A stretch of DNA of 64,000 nucleotides, from positions 55,876 to 119,875 of the forward strand of contig NZ_JAUAMC010000011.1 in the NCBI RefSeq assembly GCF_031010195.1, written 5' to 3'. The DNA comes from Halomonas sp. SpR8. GTDB lineage: Bacteria; Pseudomonadota; Gammaproteobacteria; Pseudomonadales; Halomonadaceae. The notes below the pieces were generated by a model. The model saw only the letters and a list, made by a program, of their open reading frames with translations. It did not search any database and was not told the DNA's origin. Positions 34,047 to 46,068 of the stretch are shown piece by piece; within the stretch, counting starts at the first letter, position 1; each line of letters begins with the position of its first letter. The position numbers and the translations under genes are program-made.

Positions 34047-35489
34047 TTAGCCGACCGCGCCTTCCAGGGTCACGTTGAGCAGCGCTTCGGCTTCAACGGC
34101 GAACTCCATGGGCAGCTCTTGGAAGACATCTTTACAGAAACCGTTAACAATCATGCTGACGGCGTCCTCTTCCGAGATACCGCGGCTCTGACAATAGAAC
34201 AGCTGGTCTTCACCGATTTTCGAGGTGGTCGCTTCGTGCTCAATGGTCGCCGTGCTGTTGCCAATTTCCTGGTAAGGGAAGGTGTGGGCACCGCACTTAT
34301 CACCGATTAGCAGGGAGTCGCACTGGGTAAAGTTACGCGCCCCTTTGGCACGCGGGCCGATTTTCACCAAGCCACGGTAGGACTGATCACTTCTGCCCGC
34401 AGAGATACCTTTGGCAACGATATACGAACGCGTGCCTTCGCCAATGTGAATCATCTTAGTGCCAGTATCGGCCTGCTGACGTCCATTGGTAACGGCGACG
34501 GAGTAGAACTCGCCAATACTATCTTTGCCACGCAGCACGCAGGAGGGGTACTTCCAGGTAATCGCCGAGCCGGTTTCGACCTGAGTCCAGCTAATGCGCG
34601 AACGGTCGCCGCGGCAGTCGCCGCGCTTGGTAACGAAGTTATAGATACCGCCGACGCCATTCTCATCACCGGGATACCAGTTCTGTACGGTGGAGTACTT
34701 GATGTAAGCATCATCAAGCGCAACAAGCTCGACCACCGCGGCATGAAGCTGGTTCTCATCACGCATCGGTGCGGTACAGCCTTCCAGATAAGAGACCTGG
34801 GCACGGCTTTCGCAAATGATCAGCGTGCGCTCAAACTGACCGGTATTGGCTGCGTTAATGCGGAAGTAAGTAGACAGCTCCATCGGGCAAGTCACGCCTT
34901 CTGGCACAAACACAAAGGAGCCATCAGTAAACACCGCTGAGTTCAGCGCCGCGAAGTAGTTATCCGCTACGGGTACCACAGTGCCCAAATACTGCTTGAT
35001 TAGCTCTGGGTAGTCGCGGATAGCTTCAGAGATAGAGCAGAAGATAACCCCGGCTTCGCCAAGCTGTTTCTTAAAGGTGGTGGCTACCGATACGGAGTCG
35101 AACACCGCATCGACCGCAACGCCCGCCAGGGCGGCGCGTTCGTGCAGTGGAATACCCAGCTTTTCATAGGTTTCCAGCAGCTTGGGATCGACTTCATCCA
35201 AGCTCTGGGGGCGATCTTCTGGGCGTTTCGGCGCACTAAAGTAAGAGATCGATTGGTAATCAATCGGCGGATAGTCAAGATGCGCCCAGGAAGGAGCTTC
35301 CATCTTCAGCCACTGGCGGTAGGCATCCAGACGCCACTCCAGCATCCACTCCGGCTCGCCTTTCTTTTTGGAGATAAAGGCAATGGTGTTTTCATCCAGG
35401 CCAGGTGGCAAGGTGTCGCTCTCAATATCGGTTACAAAACCGTCTTTGTATTCGCGACGAACCAACTGTTCCATTTCTTCGCTTGCCAT
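34047..35489 (-). CDS. sufB: SUF scaffold subunit SufB
   Basis: About 480 residues. The motifs [55 protein letters not shown] (quoted in part) and [20 protein letters not shown] are those of SufB, the subunit on which clusters are built. The ATG at 35489 has GGAGGG upstream; the longer frame at 35525 is less likely. First structural gene after sufR, 80 bases downstream of it. Confidence 0.96.
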   Translation of the reverse strand: MASEEMEQLVRREYKDGFVTDIESDTLPPGLDENTIAFISKKKGEPEWMLEWRLDAYRQWLKMEAPSWAHLDYPPIDYQSISYFSAPKRPEDRPQSLDEVDPKLLETYEKLGIPLHERAALAGVAVDAVFDSVSVATTFKKQLGEAGVIFCSISEAIRDYPELIKQYLGTVVPVADNYFAALNSAVFTDGSFVFVPEGVTCPMELSTYFRINAANTGQFERTLIICESRAQVSYLEGCTAPMRDENQLHAAVVELVALDDAYIKYSTVQNWYPGDENGVGGIYNFVTKRGDCRGDRSRISWTQVETGSAITWKYPSCVLRGKDSIGEFYSVAVTNGRQQADTGTKMIHIGEGTRSYIVAKGISAGRSDQSYRGLVKIGPRAKGARNFTQCDSLLIGDKCGAHTFPYQEIGNSTATIEHEATTSKIGEDQLFYCQSRGISEEDAVSMIVNGFCKDVFQELPMEFAVEAEALLNVTLEGAVG

Positions 35490-35568
35490 GGTGATACCCT
35501 CCGGGCAGTTGGGTGGCGAGGTCATCGCCTTTAAATAATAAATTAGGCCTGCTGTGCTTACGCCGCTG

Positions 35569-36033
35569 TTAGGCAGACGCCGCCGACAGGCTGATCGTTT
35601 GAATAGGCAGTTGCACCGGCAGCTTGATCGGCGCGGTATCAGCTAAGTGCGCCAGCGTCACGCTTTCAAGCAGCGTACGCATAGCCAACGAGACTCGTTG
35701 CCAGTTATCAGCCACCCCGCAGGTAGCCACCAGCTCACAGTCGCCTTCTGCTTGACTGCACTCGGTCATGGCGACAGGGCCTTCAATCGCCGCGATGATA
35801 TCGGCGGCGGTAATTTGCGATGCAGGTCGGGCTAAGCGGTAGCCGCCTTGAGCACCACGCTGGGAAACCAGCAGCCCTGCCCTCACTAGCATTTTGAGTG
35901 TTTTACTCACCGTCGGATGGGGCAACTGCACGGCCTCAGCTAACTCTGTCGCTGCATGCGACGCCTCGGGGTAGCGGGCAATTTGCGCCATCACCACAGC
36001 GGCATAGTCTGTCAGCCGAGAAAGCTTGAGCAT
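35569..36033 (-). CDS. sufR: Rrf2-family regulator of the suf operon
   Basis: 154 residues. An N-terminal winged helix ([39 protein letters not shown]) is followed by a cluster-binding cysteine set ([17 protein letters not shown], about residues 91-106). This matches the Rrf2-type SUF regulator of gammaproteobacteria, which probably senses iron-sulfur status and represses the operon. An Rrf2-style operator overlaps its promoter. Confidence 0.92.
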   Translation of the reverse strand: MLKLSRLTDYAAVVMAQIARYPEASHAATELAEAVQLPHPTVSKTLKMLVRAGLLVSQRGAQGGYRLARPASQITAADIIAAIEGPVAMTECSQAEGDCELVATCGVADNWQRVSLAMRTLLESVTLAHLADTAPIKLPVQLPIQTISLSAASA

Positions 36034-36096
36034 GTCGACTCCCTTAATGTCATTAGTACGCAGTTAACCAAATGATTGCCGCGTTAATTGAGTACC

Positions 36097-36125
36097 ATTT
36101 TAGTCCTGTATAAATTTGATGTGAA
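36097..36125 (-). promoter_or_regulatory. sufR promoter with Rrf2/IscR-like operator
   Basis: On the minus strand TTCACA (36120-36125), a 17-base spacer and TAAAAT (36097-36102) form a strong sigma70 promoter, about 60 bases before the sufR ATG. ATACAGGACTAAAAT, which overlaps the -10, matches the left half of the IscR type 1 motif (ATAxxxGACTRWWWY); the right half is weaker. Confidence 0.6.
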
Positions 36126-36194
36126 GCCCTTGAGCAAAATGGATAGCAAATTGCGCGCAATCTCTGCACGTTCGGCGCTGTTAGCATCAAAAAC

Positions 36195-36211
36195 AACAAT
36201 CATTATCATTT
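36195..36211. promoter_or_regulatory. Fur-box-like site upstream of sufR
   Basis: On the minus strand TGATAAT-G-ATTGTTG fits the 7-1-7 Fur motif TGATAAT-N-ATTATCA at 11 of 14 positions. It lies about 70 bases upstream of the sufR -35 element, so it may add iron control to the suf operon, or it may belong to another transcript. Confidence 0.45.
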
Positions 36212-36233
36212 AAAAAAGCTATGAAAGGCCTAA

Positions 36234-36264
36234 AACATAAAAAAACCCACGAGAAATTCTCGCA
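36234..36264 (-). terminator. Terminator after the YjdM/PhnA gene
   Basis: On the minus strand CGAGAA-(AT)-TTCTCG with flanking GC pairs, followed by GGGTTTTTTT. About 20 bases past the stop. Confidence 0.7.
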
Positions 36265-36284
36265 GGCTCTTGGAACAGTACATT

Positions 36285-36626
36285 TCAGGCTTTTTTAACA
36301 AATTCGGATTTAAGTTTCATAGGCCCGATGCCATCAATTTTGCAGTCAATATCGTGATCGCCATCCACCAAACGAATGTTTTTCACTTTGGTGCCTACTT
36401 TAACGATCAGTGAACTGCCCTTTACTTTTAAATCTTTGATTACGGTAACGCTATCACCGTCGATCAATATATTGCCGTTAGCATCGCGAACGCTTGATAG
36501 GTCATCTTCGCCCTCTTCTCCGGCTACTCTCGACCACTCATAGCCGCATTCTGGGCACACATACTGAAGTCCATCGTCGTAGCTGAATTCCGAGGCACAG
36601 GCAGGACAGTTAGGCAGGTCGCTCAT
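36285..36626 (-). CDS. yjdM: YjdM/PhnA zinc-ribbon protein
   Basis: 113 residues. Two CxxC pairs ([18 protein letters not shown]) form a zinc ribbon, followed by the PhnA domain ([40 protein letters not shown]). It was named PhnA for its place next to phosphonate genes in E. coli, but its role there is not in phosphonate breakdown. The function is unknown. Monocistronic. Confidence 0.9.
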   Translation of the reverse strand: MSDLPNCPACASEFSYDDGLQYVCPECGYEWSRVAGEEGEDDLSSVRDANGNILIDGDSVTVIKDLKVKGSSLIVKVGTKVKNIRLVDGDHDIDCKIDGIGPMKLKSEFVKKA

Positions 36627-36729
36627 TAAACGGCTCCATCACTTTGCTAATACAAAAGCCTACTACAGGGGCTTAAAAAGCGATGGAGCCTACACGGGTT
36701 ACGCAAAATGTCTAGCTAGAAGCTATTTA

Positions 36730-37206
36730 TTAATCTCGCTGATAAGTGCCGACCAAGCGGTTCATGCCCAACAGATGCGGCTCGACTTCTTTAAGAAGTT
36801 CAGCCAGCGTCAGGCCTTCAGGCAGCGAGGTCTGATGTTCCAAAGCCATTACCCAGAAGTAGTAAAGGTGCTTGCCGTGCCCCTCTGGTGGCATCGGACC
36901 ACAATAACCTGTACCGCCTTTATCATTAGCGCCGACGGTGCCCACAGCACTCTTTTCAGTTAACTCCTGAACATCGCCCGGCAGGTTGTAGAGAACCCAG
37001 TGCACAAAGCCGTAGCTACCTCCCTTGACCAGCGGCGCGTCAGGATCATGACAGATCACCGCAAATCCTTTGGTTCCCTCAGGAGCACCCTGCCATACTA
37101 GTGCTGGAGAAACATCCTCTCCTTCTCCGGTATGCTTGGTTGGAATCGCTTGATGATCAGCAAACGCTGGGCTGGCAACCTTCATTGATGAAAGTGCAAA
37201 TACCAT
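36730..37206 (-). CDS. YbhB/YbcL-type PEBP protein
   Basis: 158 residues of the phosphatidylethanolamine-binding/Raf-kinase-inhibitor-like family: EDVSPALVWQGAPEGTKGFA, CHDPDAP, GFVHWVLYNLP and GYCGPMPPEGHGKHLYYF. E. coli YbhB is related. The ligand and function are unsettled. No signal peptide is visible. The ATG has GGAGAG upstream. Confidence 0.9.
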   Translation of the reverse strand: MVFALSSMKVASPAFADHQAIPTKHTGEGEDVSPALVWQGAPEGTKGFAVICHDPDAPLVKGGSYGFVHWVLYNLPGDVQELTEKSAVGTVGANDKGGTGYCGPMPPEGHGKHLYYFWVMALEHQTSLPEGLTLAELLKEVEPHLLGMNRLVGTYQRD

Positions 37207-37263
37207 GCTTCTCTCCTTGGTTTATCTGATGAGTCTTTCGCGCACAGCCTAGGCTTTGCCCGC

Positions 37264-37298
37264 AAACTTTTTTGTACGAAAACTTTTTTGTACGAAAA
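37264..37298. repeat. 16-base tandem repeat at the DCC gene end
   Basis: Two perfect copies of AAACTTTTTTGTACGA (37264-37279 and 37280-37295), then the start of a third copy. The partial third copy meets the stop codon of the DUF393 gene. Confidence 0.85.
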
Positions 37299-37673
37299 CT
37301 AGGTGGACCATCGACCCTGTTTCTTCAGGCGGCGCTTAACCCAGACATCATAAAGCTTTCGCAACACTGGTTTAATTATCGGTAAACCGATCATCCAGGC
37401 TACTGGCACCAGTAAGGGGATACGCGCCATTAACAAACGGTAGGCATCGATACCCTCAATCAGTTGCCCTTGCGCGGTTTCGATATGCAGAGAGCGCAGC
37501 GCCGTGTCAGGATTAACGCCCTTTTCCCGCAGAGCTTGATGATGCTCGCTAACATCGAGCCAATCGATATCATCCGCATGATGTCCCGACCAGCGCTCAT
37601 ACCGACGCCGCTCGTTACGGCAAAGCGGGCACTGCGCATCATAAAAGACATTGATAGAGGTCTTATTCGGCAT
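37299..37673 (-). CDS. DUF393/DCC-type thiol-disulfide protein
   Basis: 124 residues. The N-terminal FYDAQCPLCRNERRRYERW holds the CPxC motif of DCC-family (DUF393) proteins, related to thioredoxins. A hydrophobic segment near residues 85-105 may bind membrane. The redox role is inferred from the motif. It is followed by the tandem repeat at 37264-37298. Confidence 0.85.
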   Translation of the reverse strand: MPNKTSINVFYDAQCPLCRNERRRYERWSGHHADDIDWLDVSEHHQALREKGVNPDTALRSLHIETAQGQLIEGIDAYRLLMARIPLLVPVAWMIGLPIIKPVLRKLYDVWVKRRLKKQGRWST

Positions 37674-37765
37674 ATAGGCTCTCTACTGTTAGCCACTTGA
37701 TCAGTGTGGCATTTTCGCTATCTAGCGCAAACCTTTAGATTGACGCCTTGACGTGAGGCTTGCAT

Positions 37766-38227
37766 ATGAAACAGCTGTTGATTATCGCCCATGCCCCTTC
37801 CCCCAACACCCGACAATTACGCGATGCAGCCGTTCGAGGCGCTAGCCATCCTGACCTTGAGCAGATCCACTGCACGGTAAAAGCCCCTTTAGAAGCAGGC
37901 CCAAACGATGTACTTGCCTGTGATGCCATTTTGCTCGGCACTACAGAAAACCTGGGTTATATGAGCGGCGCGCTGAAGGATTTTTTTGATCGCAGCTACT
38001 ACCCTGTTCTAGAAGAGAAGCAGGGCTTGCCCTGCGCACTCTATATTCGCGCCGGCCATGATGGCACGGGCACCCAGCGCGCAGTGGAGAGCATCGTTAC
38101 CGGCTTAAGCTGGCGATGGATACAGCCTCCGCTGATTTTACGCGGCCAATGGCAAGCCACATTTGCCGGTCAGGTAGAAGAGCTCAGCATGACACTAGCG
38201 TTTAGTGTTGAAAATGGCATTGTATAA
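37766..38227 (+). CDS. Flavodoxin-like NAD(P)H reductase
   Basis: About 153 residues with a flavodoxin fold: LLIIAHAPSPNTRQL (phosphate loop) and ILLGTTENLGYMSGALKDFFDR, which are typical of the FMN-binding flavodoxin family. The substrate is unknown. The longer frame starts TTG at 37760; the ATG at 37766 has GTGAGG upstream. It is divergent from the DUF393 gene. Confidence 0.8.
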   Translation: MKQLLIIAHAPSPNTRQLRDAAVRGASHPDLEQIHCTVKAPLEAGPNDVLACDAILLGTTENLGYMSGALKDFFDRSYYPVLEEKQGLPCALYIRAGHDGTGTQRAVESIVTGLSWRWIQPPLILRGQWQATFAGQVEELSMTLAFSVENGIV

Positions 38228-38343
38228 CCTAGCTTGTCTTACTATAGGCAAGCATTTCGTGCCCATAGCGCATTAGAGAGGTAATGCAGCGTCTAACTCG
38301 ACTCTATTGCGGTTACTCAACGCACGCATTTTAGGTAGCCATT

Positions 38344-39432
38344 ATGCATAAAGTCATTGCATTCTATGATGATCGGGTGCTCGCTCATGAGCCCAACATT
38401 GACGCCGATTTTTTACCCCAACGAATAGACAAGCGCATTCGTCATTTGCTTGCGGGTCTTCCGGTACCGTGGAAATACCCCGAACATCCGGGTCGTCTGA
38501 AAGCCATTCAACACCTACTTGAGAAATCACCTGTTGAGGGCCTTCATCTTGAGGGTGGCAAAGCCGCCACCCATGAACAATTGGCCAGGGTGCATACCAC
38601 TTCCTATCTAAGCGATATTTTCAATTTACGCGGTAAAAATGCCTGGCTGGATGTGGATACCACAGCGGTCTCTCCAGGTAGCATAGACGCCGCAGAGGTC
38701 GCCGCTGGCACGGCCATTGCTGCGGTAGAAGCAGTGATGGAGAAGCGTACTAAAAGCGCCTTTGCGCTGGTTCGCCCACCAGGGCACCACGCGGAGCCCG
38801 TTCGTGCCCGCGGCTTCTGCTTATTCAATAACGTTGCGGTGGCAGCGGCCCATGCTCGCACCGCGCTGGGCTGCGAAAGAGTGCTGATCGTCGATTGGGA
38901 TGCCCATCACGGCAACGGCACCCAGGATATCTTTTGGGCAGAGCCCGACGTAATGTTTTTCGATATCCACCGCGCCGCGCCCTTCTACCCTGGCTCTGGC
39001 CATCTGGAAGAAGTGGGCGCTGGTTTAGCGGAAGGCACCACCATCAACGTACCGCTACCGGCTGGCGCTGGTGATGAAGCATTTCTAAAGGCATTTCGCG
39101 ACATTCTCGCCCCGGCTGCGGCTTGGTTTAAGCCTGATATTATTTTGGTTTCTGCCGGATTTGACCCCCACTGGCACGATTTAGCTCTCAATGTTTCCTA
39201 TGAAGGGTTTGGCGCGCTAACCGGTTTTTTACAGCAGCTAGCTGAACAGCATTGCGACGGTCGTCTGGTGTTTGTATTAGAGGGTGGCTACAACCTGGAG
39301 TCTTTGGCCAACGGCTCCAGAGCCGTACTCTCGGTGCTAGCAGGCAACACGGTGCCGGTACCCGATACCTGCGGTATTGCCGAAGTTCAAGCCGCAGCAG
39401 ATTTCCATCGTACCGCTTTTCAATCTGATTAG
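38344..39432 (+). CDS. Histone-deacetylase-family protein
   Basis: 362 residues of the acetylpolyamine/acetoin-type amidohydrolase branch of the deacetylase superfamily. The zinc and catalytic motifs are intact: PEHPGRLKA, RPPGHHAEP, GFCLFNNVAVAA, DWDAHHGNGTQ, SAGFDPHWHD and LEGGYNLESL. It removes acetyl groups from a small molecule or a protein; the target cannot be read. Monocistronic with a terminator just after. Confidence 0.93.
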   Translation: MHKVIAFYDDRVLAHEPNIDADFLPQRIDKRIRHLLAGLPVPWKYPEHPGRLKAIQHLLEKSPVEGLHLEGGKAATHEQLARVHTTSYLSDIFNLRGKNAWLDVDTTAVSPGSIDAAEVAAGTAIAAVEAVMEKRTKSAFALVRPPGHHAEPVRARGFCLFNNVAVAAAHARTALGCERVLIVDWDAHHGNGTQDIFWAEPDVMFFDIHRAAPFYPGSGHLEEVGAGLAEGTTINVPLPAGAGDEAFLKAFRDILAPAAAWFKPDIILVSAGFDPHWHDLALNVSYEGFGALTGFLQQLAEQHCDGRLVFVLEGGYNLESLANGSRAVLSVLAGNTVPVPDTCGIAEVQAAADFHRTAFQSD

Positions 39433-39445
39433 CGGCTTTGCAATT

Positions 39446-39474
39446 AAAAACGGCACCCCGTGAGGTGCCGTTTT
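39446..39474. terminator. Bidirectional terminator
   Basis: CGGCACC-CCGTGA-GGTGCCG hairpin flanked by five As and four Ts, between the convergent deacetylase gene (+) and fadA (-). Confidence 0.85.
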
Positions 39475-39510
39475 CTAGTGCTGATTTGGAGCTCTGAAAA
39501 AACGAGGTAG

Positions 39511-42899
<3,389 letters not shown>

Positions 42900-42954
42900 C
42901 CGCGCTCTCTCCACATTTTCGGGCTGGCTCTGAAAAGAGAACCCGCCACGTTGC

Positions 42955-42990
42955 TCATACGGCTTTTATATACTTTCATACGGTCGTTTG
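42955..42990. promoter_or_regulatory. PsrA-like box and repeat upstream of fadB
   Basis: CAAACGACCGTATG on the minus strand (42977-42990) fits the PsrA pattern [CG]AAAC-N2-4-GTTTG with one mismatch. TCATACGG occurs twice (42955-42962 and 42976-42983), 21 bases apart, flanking a TATATA stretch that could be the fadB -10. PsrA controls fadBA in Pseudomonas. Confidence 0.45.
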
Positions 42991-43132
42991 ATTGCTTTAG
43001 CTTGGTTGAGTTGCATGGCAACGTCAAGCCCAGACTTTTGGCTAATTCACCCATCTAGTGAGACCAGCACTCCCCTGCATCCGTTCATACTGCTAGGATC
43101 ACGCTTCTTTTAATTTTGTAGGTTACCTTGTT

Positions 43133-44287
43133 ATGGGCGCACTGCTCACACCATCGCGCATTGAAGCCGTTCAGCGGCGTATTGAAAGCATTGTAGAAAG
43201 GATAAAACCATGGAGCTGGCTGTGGCCGCCCATGGCGTTCGCTGCCGGTTTAGGAAGCTTTTTCCTGGTTGATCGCCAGCAATGGCTAGGCGCTGCGTTA
43301 GCGCTGGGATTACTGTTCGCCTGGGCACTACTGCTCTCCGAAGGTTTGATCAGCCGCTGGTTGTCACGACGTGGGCATCCCACCCCCCCGCGGGGCGTGA
43401 CCAACTTTATTGCGCAAATGATTCACCAGGAGACACTTTTCTTCACGCTGCCGTTTATTTTAGTCACTACCGTGTGGAATAGCGGACAGACACTGTTTGC
43501 ACTACTGGTAGGCGGCATGGCGCTACTGTCGATTATCGATCCGCTCTATTTCAAGGTCGCGGAGCGTTGGCGCAGTCTGTATTTCGTCTTTCATGCCCAG
43601 TGCGTTTTCCTGGTGCTGCTGGTCACGCTACCCATCATGGTGCATCTTACCACCGGCCAAAGTCTGCTACTGGCGCTGGGAATCACCATTTTGCTAGCCC
43701 TGCCAAGTTTTTGGCACTTGCTCAAGCAGCGCTCGCTCAAACGCTGGTGCGCTTTTTTTGTATTGACGTTGATACTTGCCTATGGCGCTTGGCTTGGTCG
43801 CATCTGGGTACCTCCCGCCAGCCTTTGGATGACCAGCAGCGCACTGTCTCCCGGTTTTGATGTGGAGCAGCGCCTGCCTCAAGGCTCTATGGCATTAACG
43901 CCGCAAGCCATTAACGAGAATGGCCTCTACGTTTATACTTCTATTCGGGCACCGCGGGGATTAAGTGAAACCATTACCCATGCTTGGCATCATAATGGTG
44001 AGCCAATGGACATTGTGGAACTTAATATCGATGGTGGACGTGAGGAGGGTTACCGCGCGTGGAGCCACAAACAAAACTTCCCCGCAGACCCTACTGGGGA
44101 TTGGCGCATCGATATCATGACAGGAACTGGCCAGCGCTTAGGATTGATACGTTTTGAGGTGTCAGCCGACCCTCAGCACGCCTCGCTGGCAGATGGGGAA
44201 ATACGCGCCAGTGGCCTAAGTGGATTAAATTTACGTCGATTTGTGCCAGGTAGCCCTAACGATGAAAAAGCGCAACCAGAAGATTGA
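43133..44287 (+). CDS. DUF5924/DUF2914 membrane protein
   Basis: 384 residues. The first 220 residues hold about six membrane helices (DUF5924-like). The last 130 or so (QAINENGLYVYTSIRAPRGLSETITHAWHHNG, then DWRIDIMTGTGQRLGLIRFEV, shortened here) match DUF2914, a periplasmic beta domain. The function is unknown. It is divergent from fadB and monocistronic. Confidence 0.82.
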   Translation: MGALLTPSRIEAVQRRIESIVERIKPWSWLWPPMAFAAGLGSFFLVDRQQWLGAALALGLLFAWALLLSEGLISRWLSRRGHPTPPRGVTNFIAQMIHQETLFFTLPFILVTTVWNSGQTLFALLVGGMALLSIIDPLYFKVAERWRSLYFVFHAQCVFLVLLVTLPIMVHLTTGQSLLLALGITILLALPSFWHLLKQRSLKRWCAFFVLTLILAYGAWLGRIWVPPASLWMTSSALSPGFDVEQRLPQGSMALTPQAINENGLYVYTSIRAPRGLSETITHAWHHNGEPMDIVELNIDGGREEGYRAWSHKQNFPADPTGDWRIDIMTGTGQRLGLIRFEVSADPQHASLADGEIRASGLSGLNLRRFVPGSPNDEKAQPED

Positions 44288-44363
44288 AAGGTTAAGCACC
44301 TTGCATTCAGCGGCGCAGCTTATGACAATTCCTATACTCATACTTATTGGCAGCTAGTTACCT

Positions 44364-44816
44364 ATGGCTTCAACGATTGGATTCCGCATCGCACGCTTGC
44401 CCCATTTATGGCGCTCCATCTTGGATCGCCGCTTGGCGCCTCTGGGTTTAACCCAAACACGCTGGGTGACGCTGTACCACCTGTGGCGGTTGGGCGAAGG
44501 CCACCCGCAGTGCGACCTCGCCCGCGTTATTGGTGTTGAGGCGCCCTCGCTGGTGCGCACCCTTGGCCAGCTTGAGGAACAAGGCCTGGTAGAGCGCCGA
44601 GCCTGCGACAACGACCGCCGCAGCAAGCGTATTTATCTCACGCCTGCCGCTATGCCGCTGCTGGAACAGATCGACAGCGTTGCCCAACAGGCGCGCAAGG
44701 AGATGTTCGCTGGCTTAAGCGAGGAGAACCTTGAACAACTCAACGATTGGTTGGCGGTGATTGAAGAGAATGGACTAGCGATACAAGCACGCGATCAAGA
44801 CAGCCCGTCATCTTGA
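44364..44816 (+). CDS. MarR/SlyA-family transcription regulator
   Basis: 150 residues. A winged helix with GHPQCDLARVIGVEAPSLVRTLGQLEEQGLVERRACDNDRRSKRIYLT (shortened in quotation elsewhere) is the MarR/SlyA signature, including the DNA-contact wing DNDRRSK. Such proteins usually respond to phenolic or lipid ligands. Its target is not clear: the overlapping minus-strand gene and the DUF5924 gene are candidates. The stops of this gene and of the next overlap by 22 bases. Confidence 0.88.
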   Translation: MASTIGFRIARLPHLWRSILDRRLAPLGLTQTRWVTLYHLWRLGEGHPQCDLARVIGVEAPSLVRTLGQLEEQGLVERRACDNDRRSKRIYLTPAAMPLLEQIDSVAQQARKEMFAGLSEENLEQLNDWLAVIEENGLAIQARDQDSPSS

Positions 44817-45361
44817 TCGCTGACGGCGGGCGATACCTGCTCAGTGACCTTTAACGGCTGGCTGAAAGGCTGGTCGGCGTGGCCAAGAAGGGCGTCGCGC
44901 AGTTGCTGAAATTCGGGTAGATAGGTCGCGAATCGTTCCGCGGTTTGCGACTCCCACCACCAAAGCGTCAGCGCATAAGGCGTTGATTGCACTACCAGCG
45001 CGTCCTGGGGCAAGCGTTCAAGCAATGCCTTTAAAGGCACCGCAGCATTATCGGGTAGCGGGCGCAGGGGGGCTATTCGCCAACGCCAGCCTGCATAATA
45101 CGGCGCTAAAGCCTCACTGGCATTGCTATCTCTTACCAGCAGAAAATCCGGGCCGGGTCCTTCCTGGGGATAGTGCCAGCGGTAGGCAGGCATGGTGCCT
45201 CTAAAATGGTGCAGCGGCGGCTTTTCCATTTTGATGCTGACACCCTGCTTGGCGATTTGCGAGCGCAGCGCCTGTTGGCGTTTTTGGCGCGGGCTGGGCT
45301 TTAGCCACATCACTGGCGCAATCACTAACATCAAAATAAAGACTATAATGAACCAATCCAT
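44795..45361 (-). CDS. Membrane-anchored protein of unknown function
   Basis: About 188 residues: one N-terminal transmembrane helix (residues 2-20, MDWFIIVFILMLVIAPVMWL) and a cytosolic or periplasmic domain of 165 residues with no motif that was recognised. The ATG at 45361 fits the helix start, with GGAGGG upstream. It overlaps the MarR gene tail by 22 bases. Confidence 0.65.
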   Translation of the reverse strand: MDWFIIVFILMLVIAPVMWLKPSPRQKRQQALRSQIAKQGVSIKMEKPPLHHFRGTMPAYRWHYPQEGPGPDFLLVRDSNASEALAPYYAGWRWRIAPLRPLPDNAAVPLKALLERLPQDALVVQSTPYALTLWWWESQTAERFATYLPEFQQLRDALLGHADQPFSQPLKVTEQVSPAVSDQDDGLS

Positions 45362-45554
45362 CTCTACATTTCCCTCCACATGAGCCACACTGTAAACACT
45401 ATTCTAAAAGCTATGACTCAGGCCGTTGTTTTGACTCAAGTCATTGTTAAAACGCTTGCTATTGTTAAAAAAGGACACGCCATCTAAAGTAAAGGTCATT
45501 GAACAAAGAGCTTTTTCTTTGTTAACCAGTGCTTTCATGCCAAGGAGATACGCC

Positions 45555-46007
45555 ATGAGCTATCACCACATTTTAGTTGCCGTTGACCTAACCAAAGACT
45601 CGCACAAGATTTTGGAACGTGCCGTTGCGATCGCTGCGCGCAATGATCAAGCCAAAATCTCCATTATGCATACCCTGGAACCGCTTGGATTCGCCTATGG
45701 CGGCGATATACCCATGGACTTGACCAGCATCCAAGACCAGCTCGATGAGCACGCTAAAAAACGCTTGGCTGAAATTGCAGCCCCGCATATTGCCGAGGCT
45801 GATCAGCACGTTGTCGTCGGTATGCCCGACACCGAAATCCACCGTTTTGCCGGAGAGCACGATGTGGACCTGATCGTGGTGGGCTCCCATGGCCGCCACG
45901 GCTTTGCCCTGCTGCTGGGCTCAACCTCTACCGGCGTGCTGCACGGCGCCCAGTGCGATGTACTCGCAGTACGCGTGGGCAAAAAAGGCGAAGAAAGCGA
46001 CGAGTAA
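45555..46007 (+). CDS. Universal stress protein
   Basis: 150 residues of the UspA family: HHILVAVDLTKDSHKIL at the start, and the nucleotide-binding GSHGRHGFALLLGSTSTGVLH near residues 110-130 (GxxGxH...GS). It belongs to the UspA subgroup with conserved ATP-like loop. It helps cells survive stress and growth arrest. The ATG has AAGGAG upstream; the longer frame (45444) is rejected. Confidence 0.92.
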   Translation: MSYHHILVAVDLTKDSHKILERAVAIAARNDQAKISIMHTLEPLGFAYGGDIPMDLTSIQDQLDEHAKKRLAEIAAPHIAEADQHVVVGMPDTEIHRFAGEHDVDLIVVGSHGRHGFALLLGSTSTGVLHGAQCDVLAVRVGKKGEESDE

Positions 46008-46032
46008 CCCACTACGTGATACGGCTGACAAA

Positions 46033-46055
46033 AAAGGCGCCTACACGGCGCCTTT
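46033..46055. terminator. Bidirectional terminator between usp and uup
   Basis: AAAGGCGCC-TACAC-GGCGCCTTT between convergent genes. Confidence 0.8.
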
Positions 46056-46068
46056 AACATCGCTGCGC

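Noticed and set aside
45433..45446. FNR-like site TTGACTCAAGTCAT upstream of the universal stress gene
   Set aside because: Only about 7 of 10 fixed positions match and no convincing -10 lies at the right distance.
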